Positions 1-10,037 of a stretch of DNA of 29,918 nucleotides are shown piece by piece. The notes below the pieces were generated by a model. That model made no database searches, had not been told where the DNA came from, and was given only the letters and a program-made list of their open reading frames with translations. Source of the stretch: Apostichopus parvimensis. Its lineage: Eukaryota > Echinodermata > Holothuroidea > Aspidochirotida > Stichopodidae. Every line of letters starts with the position of its first letter. Positions within the stretch are counted from its first letter, which is position 1. A program made the translations under genes and the position numbers. The stretch lies in NCBI GenBank assembly GCA_000934455.1, contig KN883756.1:27022-56939 (forward strand). The letters run 5' to 3'.

Positions 1-218
1 GTAAACTACTTGAAATAGTATGATATCACAGACCACCTTACAGAATGCATTTCCTGGAGAATGAAGGAGTTATAGCCTTCCACAGTTACATATACAAGCA
101 ACCAGATGTAGGCCTGTATTTAGACAGTTCAACGAACATTTTTCAAGGAACATTTTTCTCTTTAAGATTTACATTGCCTGCTGACTGGATATCCCTTTCA
201 ACGTTTCTTTGTAAATAG

Positions 219-540
219 AGGGCGTTGTGGTCAAGTGGTTAAGGCAGTGGACTTGTGATCTAAGGATTACAGGTTCGAGTCCTGGCCAGATCATTACGTT
301 GTGTCCTTGGGCAAGGCACTTTATCTCCATTGCCTCTCTTCACCCAGGTGTATAAATGGGGTCTTGCGAGGTGACTTGTAAATATAGTTGTGTGCGCCGG
401 TTTGTGGCTGCACCCTATGGGAAGTCCCCCAGGGGACACGTGGCTGTGGTGCACTGTGGTGCCCCAGGAGAGATTGTTTGAATTGTGCACACTTTGGTGT
501 GTAGGCATGACAAGTTACCAATGACCATGGTTAAGTTACA
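219..540 (+). mobile_element. tRNA-derived SINE, family 1, copy with intact head
   Basis: A pol III A box TGGTCAAGTGG at 228-238 and a perfect B box GGTTCGAGTCC at 272-282 form a tRNA-like head. A body follows that recurs at 21181-21383 at roughly 85% identity by eye. The body shared with the second copy runs from 335 to about 535. Both internal promoter boxes look intact. Confidence 0.72.
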
Positions 541-734
541 CATCCGGGACAGCAAGTTTGCTTATGAGGATGTTCATTAATCAAGAATCAAGCGGCTCAC
601 TGTGTAGTGCATTATATTGCAAATGGAGATTAATTGGCAACCAAATTGCACATGTAGCATTAATAATTAACACAATTTATAAAGGACGTCCACTACCTGA
701 CTTCAGGGAAGTGTATATTGGGCAAATGGACTTT

Positions 735-860
735 GACTCTATTGACCTCAAATGACCTCTATAAACAACAATAGGGTACTTGCTGAAGCTAACTACGAAA
801 TTCATCCAAGCTTTATTTTGCGGTCACAAGAGGTCACAAAATGCGGTCACAAAATGTGTA
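735..860 (+). repeat. Single diverged TGACCT-rich unit
   Basis: CTATTGACCTCAAATGACCT and AACAACAATAGGGTACTTGC match the dispersed unit, as does AAATTCATCCAAGCTTTATT (shared with 26735-26750). It is followed by tandem GCGGTCACAA motifs. Confidence 0.5.
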
Positions 861-1075
861 AACCACCCATAGGTGGCATTCCAGGGATATTTGCCATAAA
901 GGTCAACATCTTAGCTATAGAAAATTTTACTAGCACTCAATATTTTTTTTTTTTTATATGCCTAAGTCTACTTCTAGTATTCTAACTAAAATCATACTTT
1001 AATCGATAAGAGTGGTAAAAAAAATAGCACTAGATGAGTAACATTGATATTATATCTTCTTTGTACTTACAAAGT

Positions 1076-1095
1076 AAAAAAAAAAAAAAAAAAAA
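1076..1095 (+). repeat. Poly(A) tract
   Basis: About 20 A residues in an AT-rich intergenic stretch. No element body with matching target duplications was found upstream, so its origin is unclear. Confidence 0.8.
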
Positions 1096-2155
1096 GCGTA
1101 AAGATTTTTGCACAAAATATGTATTACAGCCTTTCTTGTAAAATGTGATGAAAAAGTACGAAAAATTTGTATAATTGTTCAGCTGCCATATTTGGCCAAA
1201 AATATGAAAGCTATTAAAACATGTAGACCCTTGAAATATATAATTAAAATATGAAAAAGAAAATGAATTCCTTTTTTTCAACTGATTTTGAAAGCTGTGA
1301 CATACACTAGTACTGTAGTCTTAAGGACTACCACCCACTCCATCCAACAAACAAATATAAACATTAAGTTGTTATGGATTCTCCCGATTTTTTTCCTATA
1401 TTTACTGTGCTCATAATTGCAATAGTCATATGTGTACCATATTAGGAGCTTTCTTATTCAGACACAGCTACAGCAAAACAAGACACAATTGCAAAGACTA
1501 TTAATGTCAAGGAGCAAGAGGGCCCTATGCAGCAACTAGAGCACCGATGGTGCAGAAGCTCATACCTATTCGAGCTTAAAAATGTAGGGCCCACAAAACT
1601 TTATGGCCCACCATAATTCAGATTCCACCAATTTTGGGCCCATGTTGAGGGGTTCTTAGCATGGGCTTGCAGATTGAAAATCGGTTAGAAGGATGGGGAG
1701 GGCAGGGGGGGGTGCAAATTCGCTAGCTGTGGTTATATTTTCTGATACTTGTCACAGAGCCTCCCTGTAGCCCTGCGAATCCGCATCAGTCCAGAAAACC
1801 TGTAGACAAGAATAAATTTACCCGACTTAAATACCCAACACTTGATCCTGTTATACCAGTCCACACCATGATAATAAAACTAGATAAAAATGTAATATAC
1901 CTTATCAGTATATAAGTACAGTCTACAACCATTTACTGTAATAACACAAATCTTCAAAACATTTCTTTCTTCCCACATTTACAAATATTTTCCAATCAAA
2001 TTTCCAATCAAATATAGATATATGAAATATACAGTACAATGTTACTTTATCTTTTAAAAAAAAAAAATGTTTAAAGACAAAGCTCAAGTTATTGAAATGA
2101 AAACTTGTATTCAATTTTCCATAGAAAAAAGCTAAAAAAAAACCAACACTTTGGA

Positions 2156-2161
2156 TTTATT
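2156..2161 (-). terminator. Candidate poly(A) signal of the TNFR-like gene
   Basis: AATAAA on the minus strand, about 235 bases past the stop codon at 2395, giving a 3' UTR of ordinary length. Based on the hexamer and spacing alone. Confidence 0.4.
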
Positions 2162-2393
2162 TTTTTCAAGTCTAGGATGATGAAAGGAAACTTAGGTGCA
2201 CTATGAAAGGTACAAATGCATTTCATTTTATACACTGATTGAATAATAAGTAAGACTTGTTCATGATTAATTGAAGATTGGCAAAATCACTGGCAAGACT
2301 GTTGTAAGGAAAGTTGAAGACTTTTCAAGGAAGGCTTATTAAGGTTCATTCTCCTAAAGTCACAGATATGGGAGAGCAATGGGAGAGCAACAC

Positions 2394-2399
2394 TTTATT
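2394..2399 (-). terminator. AATAAA overlapping the stop codon (candidate poly(A) signal)
   Basis: On the minus strand the sequence GGAAATAAAGTG contains the hexamer AATAAA across the TAA stop of the TNFR-like gene. It is too close to leave a normal 3' UTR; the hexamer at 2156-2161 is the better candidate. Confidence 0.25.
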
Positions 2400-2445
2400 T
2401 CCTCCGACTTCTAGGCAGCTTTTTTTTTGCAGGACTCTTTGGTTT
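2395..2445 (-). CDS. TNFR-like gene, last coding exon (basic C-terminus)
   Basis: CACTTGCAG acceptor, then KPKSPAKKKLPRSRRK and TAA at 2397-2395. Nine of sixteen residues are Lys or Arg, an unusual cytoplasmic end that could contact membrane phosphoinositides or act as a sorting signal (inference). If exon 8 uses its upstream acceptor this exon is 3' UTR instead. Confidence 0.5.
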   Translation of the reverse strand, partial: KPKSPAKKKLPRSRRK

Positions 2446-5400
2446 CTGCAAGTGAGATAAGATAAAAACTGACATTGTATTGGTAATGAAGAGGTAAATT
2501 GAGGATGACAATGGTTATGAGGGGAGAGAGGGAGGGGGATATTTGTCTCGTTTAGACGCTACTTAAAAATTAAAAAAAATATGGACATTTCCAGGCTTGA
2601 AGTTTCACAAAAGCTGAAGGACTACACAGTCGCCTGTGGAATTATGTTCTCTTGGGATCTGCTAACTTGTGATCCAGACCAAAGAAGGAGATCCAATCCA
2701 AGCTCAATCTTAGTATAAACATGATGTTGATCAGATGGAGATTGTAATCCAGGTGTGAGACCAGTGTGGAAGCATGATACACTAGGAAAGATTTATAGTG
2801 TACAAGCTCCTGAATTCGAAGGCATTCCAGGAAGAGTATTTAAATAGAAGGGTACATAAATGTGTGTTGTGAACGATAGAGTACAAATGACTAAATGTCG
2901 CTTTCTTCGATCGCTATCTTACTCTACAGAAAGAAAGAGTGTGACTTAAAAACTCCGGAGGAATGCAATGGCCCCCCCAATTGACTCCGCCATTGAAATA
3001 GAATATTATACAACGAACAGGGTTTAGCCAAATCCCACACGGCCTTCAAAGGTTTGTTAGAATGACTTTCAAAAGCACATTTTGGTTTTAAATTTACTGA
3101 CACAGAAAACAATGTAATACACTCACCATAGTCATGTCCGTGCTGGGAGAATCAGGATTTTCGCTCTCTCGATGCTATCCAGTGGAAGAGCAGATTCGTG
3201 TGTGGTGGAAGCCATGATAGGAAACAGAAAATGAATCAAATTATATACGATATTCTACCATTTTTCGGCACAGGATCGCCAATGAAGTGACGATGAAGGA
3301 ATAAAACATGGTGCAATTTAAGTCCTTCTGTAACTCCCATCATGAAACTGTATTGGTTGACACCTATCGTCTCATCAAATCACATTCAATGTTAACCTCC
3401 TCTTGAAGCTTCCTGCATGTGGGATGCTCAAAAGATTATGTATAATAGTCATATCATATTCTGGCAGATTTCTTGCACAGAATGTAAGTTTACACAGATC
3501 TATCATCTGAGTGCTTCCAACTGACAGCGACCCACCAAGGCATCCCACAATCAAAATTAATTATATATATCAGCCAGCAGACTTTAGGATTCAATATTTT
3601 AAACCTCAAGAAAGAAAAACAAAAACTCATACATTTATAAAGTGACTTATATGATGTTGTGATGATACAGTATTATATATTCTAAACGTTCCATTACATT
3701 TCCCATAATGTTAAGAAATGAATCTTCTATAACTATTGTAGTCCTGAAAATCACTCCCTCAATTTTGCCTCTTTTGAATTTTCATTATTTTACTAGGAAT
3801 CTTTCGCACCCAGAGTATTGGGAAGCGATCATCTCACTCAACTTTATCCATAAAATTCACAAGTTTGGAGAAAACTTACCCTGTACAGCTTTTGCATGCC
3901 TCACACTGACATGTGCAAGGTCCCTGCATCTTGTATGCCATCCAAAGCATGCAGCCAATAATACAAAACAGGGATATCAAGGTAACCAATGATGCGGCGA
4001 TGCCTATATCAATTTGGAACCATGGGATAGCCTCATCTGTCAACAAGAGAATATATATCTTAACAAGAGCCTAAGGGCACTATGGTTCCTTGCTTGTAAG
4101 GAATATTTACAAGGGAACAGCACTCTCCTAAAATCGTTATGTGGTCCGATGTACACACACAATATTATTGCCAAAAATATCACAAATCAACCGTTAATCC
4201 TTCTGAGAACCTGTTGAGGACCAGGTGTCTGATATGAGCAAGAGTTGTCTTTTTTAACAGAACTCACAGAATCATTCTAACTGTACTTATTAAGAATTTT
4301 AACAAAACCAAACAAAACCTTGATCTCTAATAACTTAGCACACAAAGGTTGCAGAGGAGTCAACTTATGGACAATTTAGATCGGAATATGGCCACAAAAA
4401 TTCAAATAATCAACTTGAAAGAAACTAATACAGGTCACTGGAAGTCATCCTGAGGTCAAAAGTCACCCAAATGCAGGTCGTCTATTGGATTAGTTATTGC
4501 AAAAATACTAGTTTTTGACCCCTAATTGACCTTTGATCACATGACCGTTATGTTTGGAAACGATCCCTTACCCCATTTGCAACAACTTCCAAAATATCAA
4601 CCATGTCGGACTGTCAATGGAAGTTATTGCTTTTTTTAATATTTTGGTTCTTGGCCTCTAACTGACCTATGGTGACCTTCACAGGCACCAAAAAATATTG
4701 GGAACACCTTCTCACTATGGCGGATCTATATACTAAGTTTGAGTTTAGTCCAACTTTCCTTTCCCTTGTTGAGGTACAGTGTACCCAAGCAAGTGTCACA
4801 GGCGCGCACACACACACGCCAACCTGACTACATAGGTTCCTTGCTAAAGCAAGGAACCAAAACTGACAATGAATTGCCAAATCTAGAAAAGTGAGAGAAC
4901 TTCCAGCCTCCACCCGGGATTTAAATACGCACCTCATAGACCACATGCGTCTCCCTAACCGACCGGGCTTGGGACATTGATTACATGTCCAGAGGTTCGA
5001 AAACCAGTAAAGGACGGTAGTTATTCCACTGTGGGCCTCGCCATCTGTATCGAACAATGCTATAGTCCTGTTTCTTGACATATTTTGCTTTTATACTCTA
5101 CAGATCAATCATGATGCTTTCCAGACTACAAATCATTTTTGAATCCAAAAAATGTATCTACATATATTTGGAAGGGCAATGAGTTGGACAATCTACAAAA
5201 GTGACACTGAAAACCTTCCAGCCTCTACCGGGATGAGAACCAAGATATATCAATATAATGTATTTATCATAGGGAGAGGTAGCAAGCAATTACCAAATAA
5301 ATAAATATGTTGCTTTCAACAACCCCCATTTTAACCCACATGCTAGGATAAATAAATTTGTTGCTTTCAACAACCCCTGTTTTAATGTTGAATATATGGC

Positions 5401-8400
5401 TGACAAAACAAGTAATTCAGGTACGGAGTGCATTCTGCATGATTGGCAAGACATTTATGACCCTGAGTGGTTGATATCAGAGACAGATGACTGTGCAACC
5501 ACACCATTATGAAAATAACCGTCTATTATGTGATAAAAGAGACTATTGTGTGTATTGTGGTAGTGTCAAACAATAATAATACAAGCCATCGATCAAGGTC
5601 GAGAAGAAGTGTGGTTTAAAATGTAAAGTTGTAAACCAAACAAAAACCTGGTGCAAAGAGGACTACTTGTATATGGGAAGGGGAGGGTTGATGGATACAG
5701 CCATTAATTAATTAACACTGTGACAGCTTCTAAAGTTCATCACATTCTTTTGCAACAGTTAGCCATAGGTGGACTGGTGAGGGATATGGAGAGGGGTTGG
5801 ATTGGGTTCTTAGAAGGGATTCATGTTAACCACTTTACAATGTGTTGGATTTTAAAAGTCTCAAGTGAGGAAGACATAAATTGTAGTTGTAAATTTATAG
5901 TTGTAAATTTGTAGTTGTACATTTATAGTTGTTAATTCGTAGTTGTATATTTGTAGTTGCAAACAAACTTCTTCAACAATGAGGCAGATCATGGCTATGG
6001 ATGACACTGATATGAAAAGACAAACACATGCAATGTCAGATACTGACCTCAGCCATAGTGAGAGGTCAATGGAACAGCAACCACACTGAATATGAAATAA
6101 TTAAAAGCACAACTTACCCTTTGCAAAAGTTAGGTGACCAAATGCCACTTGAAATACTGATAAAGCTTAAAATGAGGAAATAATGCAGGTGGTTTCAGAT
6201 TTGCTGAGCAGAGATCCTAATTTCACTCAAATTAAAGGGTGTGAAGACTCGCGCAAAAAGAAACGTCTAATGCCAGTAATTTGAACTAGTTTCGAATGAG
6301 GTGTGACAGAAGTGTTAAACACTACCATCGATCCCAGAAAATACACACACAGCTTGCTACCGTCGGTAATTAGACACTAGTGTTCAGTCAGTACATACAG
6401 CTGCGGTCAATACCCACAGCACAGTATACAAACGATACAGTGATGGATATCTCAGGTCCAGCTAAAGATAACAATTAAGGTATCACATTTCATTACTGTC
6501 TGCATTTCGTAGCGACATGAACAAAACGTCACTTGCAAGCAACAGAACTTTAACTTTTTCAGATGGCCTCACGCGGTTTGGGGCGAGTCTTCAATGCCTT
6601 TAAGAATAGCATACTGTACCTCACACCAGCTCCCAACTAATTTCCTCTATCTCTACAGAATTGATTCGGGCAAACTTGTACTATCTGAAGCTCTTATCTG
6701 AAGAAACTCAAAATCACTATCAACACAAATTTCAAATCTTTCAACAGATCGCACTCTTGACTGCATACATAATTACAAAACTAAGCCTATGCCTCCTAAT
6801 TTATGGAGAGCCATTTCTTAGGGTAAGTAATCTACTAATTTGATTTACTTTACATCTGAAATATGGAGAATGAGTAGGTGTGGGTGTGCGGGGGGGGGGG
6901 GGGGGGAGACTGGGAGGTTATCCAAGGCATACAATATTTTCATATTGCCTGACAAAGCAATATTTGATGATGTTGTACCTCTAAAATATATCAATGTTGT
7001 CCATACTATGTAAGCCACTGATGTGAGTTTTAGCATGACTGGTTTCAGGTTTTGTTTCAAAATGTGAGCAAAATGGTTCCAATTTGTATTAATTATTTAC
7101 ACCCCTTATTTGACAAAAAGAAAAGTGTCTGGGTGACATAAATTTCCTCAGTTGGATGTCATTATAATTGTAATATTCACATTGTAATATTTATGTGAAA
7201 AACCAAATAAATGAATGAATGAATGAACTATTTTCATTATTTGGTGACAACAACTAAAAGCAAGCCTTAAAAGTGTGTGAAGACTCGCGCAAAAAGAAAC
7301 GCCGATAATCTGACCTAGTTTCGAATGAGGTGTAACAGAAGTGTTAGACACCACCATCAATCCCAGAAAATAGGCACACAGCTTGCTACCTTCGGTAATT
7401 AGACACTTGTGTACAGTCAGTACATACAGCTGGGGTCAATACCCACAGCACAGTGTACAAACGATACAGCGATGGACATATCAGGTCCAGCTCAAGATAA
7501 CAAGGTATCACATTTCATTACTGTCTGCATTTTGTAGCGACAAGCAGAAAACTTCACTTGCAAGCAACAGAAAGTTAACTTTTTCAGAGCGCATCACACG
7601 GTTTGGGGCGAGTCTTCAATGCCTTTAATTTGAGTAGGGCAAGGTCATCTGCACAAAGACAAAGTCAAATCCTTCAAAATTTGTACAGCATGTATTGGCA
7701 GGACTGTAATGACCAGATAGCTGCAATTTAACCTCACCTATTATTGAGTATATGGAACCATCTGTAGTCTGGTCGATAGCTTGGTCAGGACTTGATGAAG
7801 AAGACAAAGAAACTGTGGTTTCTGTTGGCGTGGCAACTGTTGAGTTAAGTATAAATATTAACTAATTAACTTAAACATAGTTAATTGTTTTCTTACGTGG
7901 TTCTAATGTGGGCATCTCTGGTGAACTCAAATGACCTTTCACCGCCACCAAAAACAGATGAAAACACTACAAATACATAAACAAGGATTGACTGCGCAGA
8001 TGGACCGGTAGGTAAATGAAAATACATTTGGTGTATTAAACTTAATTAGATTAAATAGCTATAGCAGCAACGATGTAAATAATGTGATATAGCTGCATGA
8101 ATAATTGTGGTTTAAAACATATATTTAAAAAAAATGTAGGATAGTGATTCATAACAAGTTTTACAGTATTGTAGTCTTCTTCTTCTCCTTATAGGCTGTT
8201 ATGTAAGCTAAATTCAAAACTGCAAAGTATCAAAAAACCATGCAAGATCTTATTTTATCCAGGAATTTGTGCTAAAAACTGCAGGGCATATTATATTGTG
8301 ATAAAATAGTCACACATGAGTCTTAAACCATACAATAACTAGCACACACTCTCTATGACTTAGCAGCTGGTGTAGGCATGTTATCCTATCATGGGGCATG

Positions 8401-9992
8401 ATGGTAGATCATACAAAATGTCAGCAATTGCTACTATATGCTGAGGTGTGTCTGGCAACTTACAAGCTCCTTAAAAAAATTGACAGGTTTAGGTAAGAGA
8501 ATGCTGAAGAAGATATCATCTTCCATCCAAATGTCAGTCACTTTCTTACCTGTGGTTGAAGGAAGGCCTCCACAAACTCTGTCATTCATATAATTTCCTC
8601 CAAAAAGAATCTGTAAGATAAGGGAAGAAATCAAAGTCCCCATCAGCAACAGTAAATATTCTTTAATTAACCCCCCCCCCTCCCCCATTTCTATCCACCC
8701 ACAATAAAGAAGCCAAGTAAATTCCTTGCATCGATTCATTCTGGGATCGATGGTGGTGTCTTACACTTCTGTTACACCTCATTCGAAACTAGATCAGATT
8801 ACCGGCATGACTCAAGTCTTCAATGCTTTTAAGGCACCGTAATGAAATTAAAGAAAAGTGACATGACAGTTCCAAAAGCCCTTGCAACAAGGGTGAATAT
8901 TAAACTTTCATGCAATAGAGGATGATTCATGCAGACCAGCAGTGTCTGTTGTATGGAATGAGGAACACACAAGTCCTATGCAACCTGCCCGAAGCCATCC
9001 CACCCCCTCCCCCTCCCCCTCGCCCATTATCCTACTAGTGACACAGAGTCTAACCAGCTGGGTCATATCCCAGACCAAATCCTCAACTGCCTCCACATTG
9101 GACCTCTCAGATTTTGCTACAATTGCTCTGATGCACTCTAAGATTTTTGAGTTTGTTTGAATTTCTACTTTTCAGTTGCATTGAATGACAGCCTCCCATA
9201 GCAACCAAAAGTGAAGAGCTTCTCTTGACGTGCTGGAAATAAGTATCAGGCCCATGTTTGCCCCAATGTACAAGGTTATATGAATACAGAATTCGGACTG
9301 TTTTGTATCTCTGATAGGTTTGAACTCACCTCATTTCCAAAGCAGTCTCTGAATGGAAGACACTGGCTACATTTATTGATCCATGCCATGAAAGATCCTT
9401 GTTGACACGGGCAGCAACCACTATTAAAAGAATTATACAAAGGAAAAAAAAATACCCAATAAAACAAGTGAATATGTACATTTTCACTTTGAAATACAAA
9501 GATGTTTTTGTCTGTTTGATTCCTCTGTTATGCATGAACAAAACTGTATATCAGACTAATACTCTTGTAATACTTGCCTGTGGCCAAGCTTGCTTTAAGA
9601 GAGTACTATGTGTGTATGGGGGGAGGGGGGGGGGGGTTGCTAATACACTTCTAGTTTGGGCACATACATGCCCTCAAACTAAAAAGGGTACTTGTAAGTA
9701 ATGAAAGGGGTCACGAAGGAGGTAGGGAGGGGGGGGGGACATCCTCCTGTTTCCACCTCCCCATCTTTGCAGCTCCTGTATATCTGTTATCTTTGCTAGA
9801 TCATACACAAGCATAATCTAAAGTGCTTGACACGATAAATGTACATACCTTCCTGAACTATCACACTTATAATACCCGGCAGTGCAACGATCAATATCAA
9901 AATCATTCCAGTAAATACAAGCTGCCAGTTCTTCCTGTAACAATAAATGCAATAAGAAATGAATGGCACATAGTAGAAGCATTAAACTCCAG

Positions 9993-10037
<45 letters not shown>

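Larger units (their letters stand above)
541..2155. other. Intergenic stretch left of the TNFR-like gene
   Basis: Apart from the diverged repeat at 735-860 and the poly(A) tract I see no exon, RNA or complete element. Open frames here are short and lack splice or protein support. Confidence 0.6.

Noticed and set aside
219..290. Functional tRNA gene
   Set aside because: Both promoter boxes are present but the anticodon and acceptor stems do not pair well and a repeated SINE body follows.
3397..3412. Possible 16-base microexon (minus strand) that would bridge phase 2 to phase 0 between TNFR-like exons 7 and 8
   Set aside because: Its donor GTTAAC is weak and the length is extreme; it fits the phase but cannot be supported without transcript reads.
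4614..5081. Longest open frame of the window (155 codons, minus strand)
   Set aside because: It runs across a tRNA-derived repeat and a TGACCT-rich repeat, has no domain or splice context, and its composition is that of translated repeat DNA.
7383..7628. Related open frames in the MITE copies (also 16763-16945 and 12946-13269)
   Set aside because: They resemble one another only because the MITE copies are similar; frames are broken differently in each copy.
8908..9160. Overlapping open frames on both strands rich in PTPSPSPSP or GEGEGEG
   Set aside because: They come from a CCCCCT-type simple repeat in an intron of the TNFR-like gene.
9849..9934. A second open frame of exon 3 that reads as a hydrophobic helix (ILILIVALPGIISVIV)
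   Set aside because: Phase with the neighbouring exons and the cysteine pattern select the other frame; the hydrophobic reading does not join to the Cys-rich module.
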